DNA of 64,000 nt, from NCBI RefSeq assembly GCF_004364245.1, contig NZ_SOAV01000001.1, forward strand, positions 186,001-250,000, in the 5' to 3' direction. Each line of letters opens with the position of its first letter. The stretch's first letter is position 1. The stretch comes from Streptomyces sp. BK208 (lineage in GTDB: Bacteria > Actinomycetota > Actinomycetes > Streptomycetales > Streptomycetaceae). A model generated the notes under the pieces. It was not told the origin of the DNA, did no database searches, and saw only the letters and a program-made list of their open reading frames with translations. Positions 16,224-24,613 of this stretch are shown in pieces. The translations under genes were made by a program, and so were the position numbers.

Positions 16224-17054
16224 CTACGGCGTAACGGCCCGCCGGTCATGGCCGACGACGAGCACGGCGGCGTCGTCCTCGTGTCCGATCAGCGCGGCGT
16301 TCTTGAGCACGGCGGCCGCCAGCACGTGCGCCTCCATACCGACCCCGGCGGCGAGGCTCGCCAGCCGCACCACCCGCTCGAGTCCCGCGTCGACGCTCAG
16401 CGACGGGCCCTCCACGACCCCGTCCGTGACGAGGACGAACACTCCGCCCGTGCCCAGCCGGTACCGGGTCACCGGATAGTCGGAGCCCTCCAGCACGCCC
16501 AGCGGGGGGCCGCCCTCGTCCCGGCACACCTCCGCCCGGCCGTCCGCGGTGGCCCGGACACACGGCACGTGACCGGCCCGGGCGCTCTCCAGCACGCCGG
16601 TCGCCGGGTCGTAGCGCATGAAGGTGCAGGTGGCGAACAGATCCTTGTTGAGGGAGAGGACCAGTTCGTTGGTGCAGGCGAGGAGGTCGCCGGGCTCGCT
16701 GGTCACGGAGGCGAGCGCCCTCAGGGCGACGCGGACCTGCCCCATGAAGGCGGCGGCGTCGATGGCGTGGCCCTGGACGTCGCCGACGGAGAGGCCGATC
16801 CGGCCGTCGGGGAGGGTGAAGGCGTCGTACCAGTCTCCGCCCACGTTGAGCCCGGCGTACGCGGGCGAGTAGCAGGCGGCCAGGTGGATGCCGGGCACGG
16901 CGGGCAGGTCCGCGGGGAGCATGTCGCGCTGCAGCGCGATCGCCAGCTCCACCTGGGACCGCCGCAACTCGGCCAGCTCCCTGGCCTGCGTGGTCAGCGA
17001 GGCCAGCCGGTCGAGCAGTTCCTCACCGTCGGGTGCGGGACGCTTGTTGAACAT
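16224..17054 (-). CDS. PP2C/SpoIIE-type serine phosphatase
   Basis: The 276-residue protein has a short N-terminal helix (residues 10-45, a possible coiled coil: LASLTTQARELAELRRSQVELAIALQRD), the linker MLPADLPAVPGIHLAACYSPA, and the PPM core with the metal motif GGDWYDAF (72-79), SVGDVQGH, and VLVTDGVVE near the end. SpoIIE/RsbU-type enzymes dephosphorylate anti-anti-sigma factors. No GAF or PAS sensor is fused to it, so input may come from the MASE1 protein encoded next. No anti-sigma genes are nearby; the partner is unknown. Confidence 0.88.
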   Translation of the reverse strand: MFNKRPAPDGEELLDRLASLTTQARELAELRRSQVELAIALQRDMLPADLPAVPGIHLAACYSPAYAGLNVGGDWYDAFTLPDGRIGLSVGDVQGHAIDAAAFMGQVRVALRALASVTSEPGDLLACTNELVLSLNKDLFATCTFMRYDPATGVLESARAGHVPCVRATADGRAEVCRDEGGPPLGVLEGSDYPVTRYRLGTGGVFVLVTDGVVEGPSLSVDAGLERVVRLASLAAGVGMEAHVLAAAVLKNAALIGHEDDAAVLVVGHDRRAVTP

Positions 17055-17191
17055 CGGCCACTCCCTGCCAGGCCGCCTCTCCCGGCAGGGCCTCTCGGCC
17101 CCCTGGACAGTGCAAGTCTGTCACCCGGGGTGGAAAAGGTCATGCGGGAGCCGCACCGTGACGGCCGGCAGGGGCGGCGCCGTCCCCGTCG

Positions 17192-17312
17192 GCGGACACC
17201 GTGCCGACCGGACGCCGTGCCCGCCGGCGGACACCCTGCCGACCGGGTCCATACCCGACCGCGGACACCCTGCCGACCGGGTCCATACCCGACCGCGGAC
17301 ACCCTGCCGACC
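17192..17312. repeat. 34-bp tandem repeat (about 3.5 copies)
   Basis: Two identical 34-base units starting GCGGACACCCTGCCGACCGG lie at 17227-17260 and 17261-17294, followed by an 18-base partial copy to 17312 and preceded by a diverged copy at 17192-17225. The array sits between the divergent PP2C and sirtuin genes, 58 bases before the sirtuin start. No protein-coding sense is evident. It may be variable in copy number between strains. Confidence 0.8.
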
Positions 17313-17369
17313 GACGCCGTCCCCGCCCCGCCCCGCCGGGAAGCGCGGCGCGTTCCGTACCCTTGCCGC

Positions 17370-18269
17370 ATGCGCATGCGTCCCACTCTGAGCTGGACCC
17401 CGGGAGCGGACCTGCCGCCGGGCACCACGGACCTGGAGCCGGTCGCCGACGCGCTGCGCGCCCGCGGTGTGCTGGTGCTCAGCGGGGCGGGCATCTCCAC
17501 GGAGTCGGGCATCCCGGACTACCGGGGCGAGGGCGGCAGCCTGAGCCGGCACACGCCGATGACCTACCAGGACTTCACCGGCTCTCCGGAGGCCCGCCGC
17601 AGGTACTGGGCGCGCAGCCACCTCGGCTGGCGCACCTTCGGCCGCGCCCGGCCCAACGCGGGGCACCGGTCGGTGGCGGCGTTCGGGCGCAGCGGTCTGC
17701 TGACCGGCGTGATCACCCAGAACGTCGACGGTCTGCACCAGGTGGCGGGCAGCGAGGGCGTCGTGGAGCTGCACGGCAGCCTGGACCGGGTCGTCTGCCT
17801 GTCCTGCGGCACCTTCAGCCCGCGCCGCGAGCTCGCCCGGCGCCTGGAGGAGGCCAACGCGGGCTTCGCACCGGTGGCCGCCGGCATCAACCCGGACGGC
17901 GACGCCGACCTCACCGACGAGCAGGTCGGGGACTTCCGCGTGCTGCCCTGCACGAACTGCGGCGGCATCCTCAAACCGGACGTGGTGTTCTTCGGCGAGA
18001 ACGTGCCGCCGTCTCGCGTCGAGCACTGCCGCGAGCTGGTGCGGACGGCGTCCTCGCTGCTGGTCCTCGGCTCCTCGCTGACGGTGATGTCGGGGCTCCG
18101 CTTCGTCCGGCAGGCGGCCGAGGCCGGCAAGCCTGTCGTGATCGTCAACCGCGACGCCACCCGCGGTGACCGGCTGGCCGTGACCCGGATCGCGCTCCCG
18201 CTGGGGCCGGCCCTGACGACGGTGGCCGAACGCCTCGGCGTCCCGGTCGAGGGCGTGGCGACGGCCTGA
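17370..18269 (+). CDS. Sirtuin-family NAD-dependent protein deacylase
   Basis: The ATG at 17370 gives 299 residues. All sirtuin landmarks are visible: GAGIS (39-43), GIPDYRG, TQNVDGLH (116-123), the catalytic His in VELHGS (His135), two CxxC zinc pairs (Cys143/146 and Cys194/197) and VVFFGENVP. It is a cytosolic enzyme that removes acyl groups from lysines using NAD, releasing nicotinamide and O-acyl-ADP-ribose. The insert between the zinc pairs is longer than in CobB. It is monocistronic; a tandem repeat array lies just upstream. Confidence 0.92.
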   Translation: MRMRPTLSWTPGADLPPGTTDLEPVADALRARGVLVLSGAGISTESGIPDYRGEGGSLSRHTPMTYQDFTGSPEARRRYWARSHLGWRTFGRARPNAGHRSVAAFGRSGLLTGVITQNVDGLHQVAGSEGVVELHGSLDRVVCLSCGTFSPRRELARRLEEANAGFAPVAAGINPDGDADLTDEQVGDFRVLPCTNCGGILKPDVVFFGENVPPSRVEHCRELVRTASSLLVLGSSLTVMSGLRFVRQAAEAGKPVVIVNRDATRGDRLAVTRIALPLGPALTTVAERLGVPVEGVATA

Positions 18270-18374
18270 ACAGGCAGCCCGCGTCCGGCCCGTGGTCCGC
18301 AGTCTTCCCCCGCCACCCCCTTGACCGTGGCCCCTCCACTCCATAGGGTCCTCGCACCTCACGAGGTACATCGA

Positions 18375-18399
18375 TTAACCAATCGTTAACCGCTTGGTT
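18375..18399. promoter_or_regulatory. Overlapping dyads upstream of the sugar ABC operon (probable LacI operator)
   Basis: TTAAC-CAATC-GTTAA (18375-18389) is an inverted repeat; AACC-GCTT-GGTT (18388-18399) follows, and AACCAA...TTGGTT (18377-18399) spans both. The last base is 13 before the binding-protein start. The LacI-type regulator encoded four genes on is the natural candidate to bind here. Confidence 0.6.
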
Positions 18400-18412
18400 G
18401 GAGACCACCCCT

Positions 18413-19702
18413 GTGCGCTCATCGCTGACGCGGCGCGAACTGCTCGCCGCCGGTTCCGGTCTGGCCGCGGCCGCTGCCCTGCCCGCTCTGTCCGGCTGCT
18501 CGTCGTTGGCGTCGGCGGACTCGGACCCGGACACCCTCGTCGTCCACACCCAGCTGGGCACCACGGCGCCGGGCTCGCCCACGTATCTCGCGGCCGTGGA
18601 CCGCTTCCGCGCGGAGAACCCGGGGGTGAAGGTCAAGAACCTCGTCAACGGCGACGACCTCGCGCAGGTCTACGAGACCTCACGGCTGGCCCGCAAGGAG
18701 GCCGACGTCGTGATGGTCAACCTCTACGACAAGACGCTGGCCTGGACGGACGTGGGCGCCACCGTCGACGTCGGGCCCTACCTCGACCAGTGGGGGCTGC
18801 GCGAGCGCGTCCTTCCCACCGCCCTCGCCGACTGGACCGACGACGAGGGCAGGGTGCGGGCCTTCCCCTACTTCGCCACCAACTGGCCCGTCGCCTACAA
18901 CCGCGCCCTGCTCGACCGGGCCGGCGTGGACGCGATACCCACCACCGGGGACCAGCTGATCGCCGCCGCCCGCAGGCTGCGCGCCAAGGGGATCGCCCCG
19001 GTGACCGTGGGCGGCAACGACTGGACCGGCCAGAAGTTGCTGGCGCAGATCATCCAGACGTTCCTGTCCCAGGAGGAGGCCCGGCACGTCTACTCCACCG
19101 GCGACTTCTCCGGGCGCGGGGCGCGCCGGGGCATCGAGTACTTCACGCACCTGCGGGACGCGGGGGTGTTCGCGGACAAGGCCCAGGGCCTTACCTCCGA
19201 CTCGATGACCACGCAGTTCAACACCGAGGAGGCGGCCGTCCAGTCGGCGATGTCCTCCGCCCTTGCCAAGGTGCCCGCGAAGGTGGCCCGGCGCACGGAG
19301 GTGGGCGGCTGGCCCTCGGCCGACGGGGCCGCGCACGACGCTCCCACCGTCATCCGCGCGTACACCCTCATCGGCTTCTGGATCAGCCCCAACGGCGTCC
19401 GCAAGATCGAGCACGTCGAGAAGTTCCTGCGGTTCATGTACCGCGACGAGACCGTCGCGCGGTTCGTGACGGAGAGCGGCCGGGACATGGCCCTGCGCAC
19501 GGACGCCGTCTCCACCGGTTTCCCGCTGGTGGGGGCGGCCCAGCGGCTCGGCTCCGAGGTGAGCCAGGTGCTGCTGCCCGACGTGTACGTGCCGCCCGCC
19601 GCCGCGCAGCCGCTGATCACCGCGACCAGCACCTCGTTCACCCGGGGCACCAGCCCGGCCCGTGTGCGCGCCGCGCTCGAGTCCGCGTACCGGTCCGCAT
19701 GA
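18413..19702 (+). CDS. ABC sugar-binding lipoprotein, Tat-exported
   Basis: The GTG at 18413 has a GGAG site nine bases upstream; a TTG at 18398 is possible but lies inside the operator. The 429 residues start with a twin-arginine signal (SLTRRELLAAG) and a lipobox LSGC (Cys29). The body fits the family 1 solute-binding protein fold (VVHTQLGTTAPGSPTYLAAVDRFRAENPGVKV; WPVAYNRALLDRAGVD). It should capture an oligosaccharide outside the membrane and hand it to the two permeases encoded next. No ATPase is encoded in the operon; a shared MsiK-type ATPase is likely, as in other Streptomyces sugar systems. Confidence 0.88.
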   Translation: MRSSLTRRELLAAGSGLAAAAALPALSGCSSLASADSDPDTLVVHTQLGTTAPGSPTYLAAVDRFRAENPGVKVKNLVNGDDLAQVYETSRLARKEADVVMVNLYDKTLAWTDVGATVDVGPYLDQWGLRERVLPTALADWTDDEGRVRAFPYFATNWPVAYNRALLDRAGVDAIPTTGDQLIAAARRLRAKGIAPVTVGGNDWTGQKLLAQIIQTFLSQEEARHVYSTGDFSGRGARRGIEYFTHLRDAGVFADKAQGLTSDSMTTQFNTEEAAVQSAMSSALAKVPAKVARRTEVGGWPSADGAAHDAPTVIRAYTLIGFWISPNGVRKIEHVEKFLRFMYRDETVARFVTESGRDMALRTDAVSTGFPLVGAAQRLGSEVSQVLLPDVYVPPAAAQPLITATSTSFTRGTSPARVRAALESAYRSA

Positions 19703-19784
19703 GCCGCCCGGTCGTCCTCGGCCCCGCCGCCCGGTTCCCCCTCGCCCCCCTCCCCCGCTCCACCCGTTCCCCGGGAGTCACCGC

Positions 19785-20726
19785 ATGACGACGCTCACCA
19801 CGACGCCGGACGGGAGCGCGGCCCGCCCGTCCGCCCCGCCCGCCTCCCCCGCTCCGGCCGGGCGCCGGCCCCGGCAGGGCGGCACCGTCCTCGCGGTGCC
19901 CGCTCTGGTGTGGTACCTCGTCTTCATGGTCGGGCCGCTGCTCGCCATCTTCGTGATCGCGGCCCTGCACTGGCCGGGCATGCTCCAGCCGGTGTCCTTC
20001 GCCGGGCTCGACAACGCCCGGACGGTGCTGGACGACCCGGTGTTCTGGGACGCGGTCCGCAACACCGCCGTGCAACTGGCCGTCGCCCTCCCGGTGATGA
20101 TCGTCTGCGCGTACATGCTGGGGTACTACGTGGCCCAGCGGCCGCCGGGTCACCGGGTGATCCGCTACCTGCTCTTCATCCCGGGGCTGATCTCGACGCC
20201 CGCGAAGGCGATGGTGTTCTACGCGGCCCTCTCCCCGGACGGTCTGCTCAACGGTGGGCTGGAGGGCGTCGGCCTCGGCTCCCTCACCGACGCCTGGCTG
20301 GCGTCGCCTTCGACGGCCCTGGCCTGCCTCATCGCCCTGGACGTCTGGGCCGGCATCGGCTTCACCGCCGTCCTGTTCGCCGCCCGGCTGGGCAGCGTGC
20401 CGGACGAGCTCGGGGAGGCCGCGCAGCTGGACGGGGCCGGGCACTGGCGGACGATGTGGTCGGTGCACTTCCCCGTCATCCGCGACTACGTCGGCGTGGT
20501 GACGATGCTCCAGTTCCTGTGGACGCTGTTCGGCTCCGCGCAGCACGTACTGCTGCTCACGCAGGGCGGTCCGGGCACGTCGTCCACCACTCTGTCGTTC
20601 CTCGTCTACCAGAAGGCGTTCATCGCCGCCGACCTCGGCTACAGCCAGACCGTCGGCGTCCTCCTCTTCCTCGTCGGACTCGCCGGGCTGCTGACGATCC
20701 GCCGCGTCTTCCGCCAGACCCACTGA
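19785..20726 (+). CDS. Sugar ABC transporter permease, MalF type
   Basis: The ATG at 19785 follows a GGGAG site and gives 313 residues: a Thr/Pro-rich cytoplasmic tail, then six membrane helices. The EAA loop that contacts the ATPase reads ELGEAAQLDGAGHWRTMWSVHFPVI. It pairs with the next permease to form the channel of a carbohydrate uptake (CUT1) importer. The gene starts 82 bases after the binding-protein stop. Confidence 0.9.
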   Translation: MTTLTTTPDGSAARPSAPPASPAPAGRRPRQGGTVLAVPALVWYLVFMVGPLLAIFVIAALHWPGMLQPVSFAGLDNARTVLDDPVFWDAVRNTAVQLAVALPVMIVCAYMLGYYVAQRPPGHRVIRYLLFIPGLISTPAKAMVFYAALSPDGLLNGGLEGVGLGSLTDAWLASPSTALACLIALDVWAGIGFTAVLFAARLGSVPDELGEAAQLDGAGHWRTMWSVHFPVIRDYVGVVTMLQFLWTLFGSAQHVLLLTQGGPGTSSTTLSFLVYQKAFIAADLGYSQTVGVLLFLVGLAGLLTIRRVFRQTH

Positions 20727-20740
20727 TCGGAGCAGCACTC

Positions 20741-21568
20741 ATGAAGCTCGGCAAGCGCTGGCTCCCGGCCCACATCCTGGTGTGGACGTACGCGGTGCTG
20801 CTCGTCGTCCCGCTGTACTACTTCCTCGCCTCGGCCTTCAAGTCGAACGACGAGATCTTCGCGCACCCCTTCGCCCCGCCGTCCTCGCTGGGGTTCGGCA
20901 ACTTCCGCACGGCTTTCGAGAGCGCCGACCTCGGGCTCGCGGTCGTCAACTCGGCGCTGGTGACGGTGTTCTCGCTGGCGCTCACGCTGCTGCTGGCGAT
21001 CCCGGCCGCGTTCGCGCTGGCCCGGTCGACGGGGCGGCTGGCGGGCGTGGTCGAGAAGGTCTTCTCGCTGGGCTTCCTGATCCCGACGTTCGCGGCGCTC
21101 TTCCCCACCTTCCTGCTCGCGGCGGCCACCGGGCTGTTCCACACCCGGATCTTCATGGTGCTGTTCCTGCCGGCGACGGCCCTTCCGCTGTCGGTGGTGA
21201 TCCTGGTGCAGTTCATGCGCACCATCCCGCCGGAGATGGAGGAGGCGGCGCGGCTGGACGGGGCGTCCACGTTCGCGGTGCTGCGGCACGTCTACACGCC
21301 GATGTGCCTGCCGGGCATCGCCACGGTGCTGCTGCTGAACTTCCTGACGTTCTGGAACGAGTACCTGTACTCGCTGGTCATCATCGGCCCGGACCCGGCG
21401 CAGCGCACGGTCCAGGTGGCGCTGCCCACGCTGAAGTCGATCACCGGCACGGACTACGGCGTGCTGACGGCGGGCACGGTGCTGACCCTGGTGCCGGTGT
21501 GGCTCGTCTACACCCTGCTGCAGAAGCGCATGCAGCAGGCCCTGGTCAGCGGGGCGGTGAAGATGTGA
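20741..21568 (+). CDS. Sugar ABC transporter permease, MalG type
   Basis: The 275-residue protein has six membrane helices and the EAA motif EMEEAARLDGASTFAVLRHVYTPMCLPGI. It begins 14 bases after the first permease and ends overlapping the LacI gene by four bases (GTGA), so transport and regulation are translationally linked. NEYLYSLVIIGPD and the C-terminal QKRMQQALVSGAVK are typical MalG-family tails. Confidence 0.9.
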   Translation: MKLGKRWLPAHILVWTYAVLLVVPLYYFLASAFKSNDEIFAHPFAPPSSLGFGNFRTAFESADLGLAVVNSALVTVFSLALTLLLAIPAAFALARSTGRLAGVVEKVFSLGFLIPTFAALFPTFLLAAATGLFHTRIFMVLFLPATALPLSVVILVQFMRTIPPEMEEAARLDGASTFAVLRHVYTPMCLPGIATVLLLNFLTFWNEYLYSLVIIGPDPAQRTVQVALPTLKSITGTDYGVLTAGTVLTLVPVWLVYTLLQKRMQQALVSGAVKM

Positions 21569-22608
21569 GCGTCTCCACCGAGCGGGCCGGACGCCGGCCC
21601 ACCATCAAGGCGGTCGCGGCGGCGGCCGGGGTGTCGACGGCCGCCGTGTCCCAGGCCTTCAACAACAAGGGCCGGCTCTCCGAGGCGACGCGCCGCCGGA
21701 TCCTCGACGCCGCGCTGGAGCTGGGCTGGTCGCCCAGCGCCTCCGCCGCGGCGCTGCGCAACGCGCGTACCCGCAGTCTGGCCCTGGTGGTGCGGCGGCC
21801 CACGGACGTGCTGGGGTCCGACCCCCACTTCAGCGAGCTGATCACCGGCATAGAGGGTGAGTTGGCGCCGCGCGGCTACGGCCTGCTGCTGCACCTGGTC
21901 AGCGGTCACCGTGAGGAGAACGCGCTGTACGAGCGGCTCGCCGCCGAGGGCCGGGTGGACGGCGCCGTGCTCACCGACGCCCGTGACGACGACGCCCGGC
22001 CCGCGCTGCTCGCCCGGCTGGGGCTGCCCGCCGTGCTGCTCGGTGCGCCCGACGGCACGGCCGTCGTCCCGCGGGTCGGCCTGCGCGACCAGGGGGCGGG
22101 CATCGCCGAGGCCGTCGCGCATCTGCTGGGCCTCGGTCACCGGCGCGTGGCCTACGTCAGCGGGCCGCCCGAGCTCCAGCACACCCGCGTGCGGCGGGCG
22201 GCCTTCGAGGGCGCGCTGCGCGAGGCGGGTCTGCGCCCGTTCGCCGTTCTGCCCACCGACTTCAGCGAGCGGCGGGCCGTCGGTGCCACCGAGGCGCTCC
22301 TCGATGCCGCCGGCCGGCCCACGGCGATCGTGTACGCCAACGACTCGATGGCGGTGTGCGGCATCGGCACCGCGCAGCGCGCCGGGCTGGCCGTGCCCAG
22401 GGACCTGTCCGTCGTGGGCTACGACAACCTGCCGCTCGGCAGTTGGCTGCACCCCCGGCTGACCACGGTCGACCAGCAGGTGCAGCGGGTGGGCGCGGCG
22501 GCCGCGCGCATGCTGCTCGCCCTGTGCGGCGAGGAGGTCGAGGACGCCGCCCTCGCCGAGCGTCCCCGCCTGGTCGTACGCGAGTCCACGGGGCCCGCCC
22601 CCGCCTGA
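21565..22608 (+). CDS. LacI-family transcriptional regulator
   Basis: The GTG at 21565 overlaps the upstream stop. The 347 residues start with a LacI helix-turn-helix (TIKAVAAAAGVSTAAVSQAFNNKGRLSEATRRRILDAA) and hinge, then a periplasmic-binding-protein-like effector domain (DGAVLTDARDDDARP; RRVAYVSGP; AIVYANDSMAVCGIG; LSVVGYDNLPLGSWLHPRLTTVDQQ). It most likely represses this operon by binding the dyads at 18375-18399 and is released by an imported disaccharide or its breakdown product. The glycosidase genes follow directly. Confidence 0.9.
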   Translation: MSVSTERAGRRPTIKAVAAAAGVSTAAVSQAFNNKGRLSEATRRRILDAALELGWSPSASAAALRNARTRSLALVVRRPTDVLGSDPHFSELITGIEGELAPRGYGLLLHLVSGHREENALYERLAAEGRVDGAVLTDARDDDARPALLARLGLPAVLLGAPDGTAVVPRVGLRDQGAGIAEAVAHLLGLGHRRVAYVSGPPELQHTRVRRAAFEGALREAGLRPFAVLPTDFSERRAVGATEALLDAAGRPTAIVYANDSMAVCGIGTAQRAGLAVPRDLSVVGYDNLPLGSWLHPRLTTVDQQVQRVGAAAARMLLALCGEEVEDAALAERPRLVVRESTGPAPA

Positions 22609-22678
22609 CCACCTCCCGGCCGCGGCAGGCCGCGGTCACCCACGCACCGTTCAGCACCCCCACCACTTGAGAAGGACC

Positions 22679-24613
22679 ATGCGACGCCACAGCGCCCAGC
22701 TCACCCACCAGCCCGACGTCCTGCCCTGGCTCGGCGCCAACTTCTGGTCCCGCACCGGCGGACCGCTGATGTGGCGGAACTACGACCCGCGGATCGTCCG
22801 CGAGGAACTGCGGGTCCTCGCCGACCACGGCCTGAACACGACCCGGTCCTTCTTCTACTGGCCGGACTTCCATCCGGAGCCCGACCGGATCGACGACGAA
22901 CTGTGCGCGCGCTTCGAGGACTTCCTCGACGCCCACACGGAGGCCGGCATGGGGACGATACCGACCTTCATCGTCGGCCACATGTCCGGCGAGAACTGGG
23001 ACCCCGTCTGGCGCGGCAACCGCGACCTGTACGAGGACGTGTGGATGGTGGGCCGCCAGGCGTGGTTCGTCTCCCGGATGGCACGCCGCTTCAAGGACCA
23101 CCCGGCGGTCACGGGCTGGCTGATCACCAACGAGATGCCCGGGTACGGGCGGATCTACCAGGTCGACCCGCCGTCCTCGGACGTGGTGACGGCGTGGGCC
23201 CAGGCCATGTGCAACGCGGTGCGGGCGACGGGCGCGACGCAGCCGGTGTCCCTGGGCGACGGGGCGTGGGGCATCGAGGTCACCGGCCGCGACAACGGCT
23301 TCTCGCTGCGGGAGACGGCCGAGTACGTCGACTTCGTCGGCCCGCACGTGTACCGCTCGGACACCGACCGGCCGCGCCAGCACTACCGCGCCGCCTTCGA
23401 GTGCGAGCTGGCCTCGGTGACCGGACAGCCCGTGGTGCTGGAGGAGTTCGGCCTGTCCACCGACACCGTCTCGGCCGCCAACGCGGGCGTCCACTACCGG
23501 CAGACGCTGCACAACTCGCTGCTGGGCGGCGCCACCGGCTGGCTCGCCTGGAACAACACCGACTACGACGGCCTGTGGGATCAGCCCCCCTACGACCACC
23601 ACCCCTTCGAGATGCACTTCGGCATCACCGACGCGACCGGGGCGCCCAAGGAGCCGCTGCGGGAACTGGCCGCGTTCGCGAAGGTGCTGAAGGCGGTGGA
23701 CTTCCCGCGCTGCTCGCGCGCGGACGCCGACGCCGCCCTGGTCGTCCCCGCCTTCCTGGAGCGGGGCTACCCCTACAGCCGCCCGGCCGACCGGCCGCTC
23801 ATCTTCACCTCCCTGCACCAGGGTTACGTCACCGCGCGCTCCGCCGACCTGCCGGTGGCCCTCACCCGCGAGGCCGACGGGCTGCCGGGCGAGGCGTCGC
23901 TCTACCTGCTTCCCGCCACCCGGCAGCTCACCACCCGCACCCGCAGGGAGCTGGCCCGCCGGGCCGCCGGGGGCGCCACCGTGTACCTGTCGTTCTGTTC
24001 CGGCGAGCATCCGGCCACCCGGGGGCCCTGGTTCGACGATCTCGACGGGCTCTTCGGCGTGGAACTGCAGTTGTCCTACGGTGTCGCCGAGCCGATCGGG
24101 GACGACGTGCTGGAGATGACGTTCACCGAGGACTTCGGCGACCTGCGCGCCGGTGAGGTGCTGCGCTTCCCGGTCGCGGGGAACGAGGACAGCCGCGCCT
24201 ACCTGCCGGTCGTACCGCGTGCGGGCCGGGTCGTCGCCGTGGACGCCCACGGCCGGCCGGCCCTGGTAGTCCACGAGACCGGAAGGGGCCGCACGGTGCT
24301 GGCCACGTACCCGCTGGAGCACATGGCGGCCCGCACCGCCCGCGTCAACCCGGATGTCACCCAGCGTCTCTACGCCGCGCTCGCGCAGGTCGCGGGCGTG
24401 CGGCGGCCCGTCACGGTCGCCGATCCGCACGTCTCGGCGGACGTCCTCGTCCACGCCGACGGCCGCCGTTTCGTGTGGCTGGTCAGCCAGAGCTGCGAGC
24501 CGCTCGTGGTCCGTCCGGCCGCCGACGGGAAGCTGTACGGCCTGGAGGACGGCGCACCGGTCGAGGACGTGGCGCTCGACGCGTACGGCGTCGTGGTGCT
24601 GGAGCTGCGGTGA
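22679..24613 (+). CDS. GH5-like glycoside hydrolase (beta-mannanase/cellulase clan) with C-terminal accessory domain
   Basis: The ATG at 22679 follows GAGAAGG. The 644-residue protein has no signal peptide and so is cytosolic. Residues about 15-340 form a (beta/alpha)8 barrel with WLGANFWSRTGG, the acid/base Glu152 in LITNEMPGYG, PHVYRSDTD and the nucleophile in VLEEFGLST (Glu256). Residues about 360-530 resemble the trimerisation-like Rossmann domain of GH42-type enzymes (LYLLPATRQLTTRTRRELARRAAGG), followed by a small beta domain. It overlaps the GH3 gene by four bases. It probably cleaves imported oligosaccharides; beta-mannosides or glucosides are plausible but unproven. Confidence 0.82.
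   Translation: MRRHSAQLTHQPDVLPWLGANFWSRTGGPLMWRNYDPRIVREELRVLADHGLNTTRSFFYWPDFHPEPDRIDDELCARFEDFLDAHTEAGMGTIPTFIVGHMSGENWDPVWRGNRDLYEDVWMVGRQAWFVSRMARRFKDHPAVTGWLITNEMPGYGRIYQVDPPSSDVVTAWAQAMCNAVRATGATQPVSLGDGAWGIEVTGRDNGFSLRETAEYVDFVGPHVYRSDTDRPRQHYRAAFECELASVTGQPVVLEEFGLSTDTVSAANAGVHYRQTLHNSLLGGATGWLAWNNTDYDGLWDQPPYDHHPFEMHFGITDATGAPKEPLRELAAFAKVLKAVDFPRCSRADADAALVVPAFLERGYPYSRPADRPLIFTSLHQGYVTARSADLPVALTREADGLPGEASLYLLPATRQLTTRTRRELARRAAGGATVYLSFCSGEHPATRGPWFDDLDGLFGVELQLSYGVAEPIGDDVLEMTFTEDFGDLRAGEVLRFPVAGNEDSRAYLPVVPRAGRVVAVDAHGRPALVVHETGRGRTVLATYPLEHMAARTARVNPDVTQRLYAALAQVAGVRRPVTVADPHVSADVLVHADGRRFVWLVSQSCEPLVVRPAADGKLYGLEDGAPVEDVALDAYGVVVLELR

Noticed and set aside
17192..17312. CRISPR array
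   Set aside because: The 34-base units are directly adjacent with no unique spacers and no cas genes are near.
16248..17369. Extending the sirtuin upstream in frame across the PP2C gene
   Set aside because: The extra sequence is opposite PP2C and spans the tandem repeats; sirtuin similarity starts only after the ATG at 17370.
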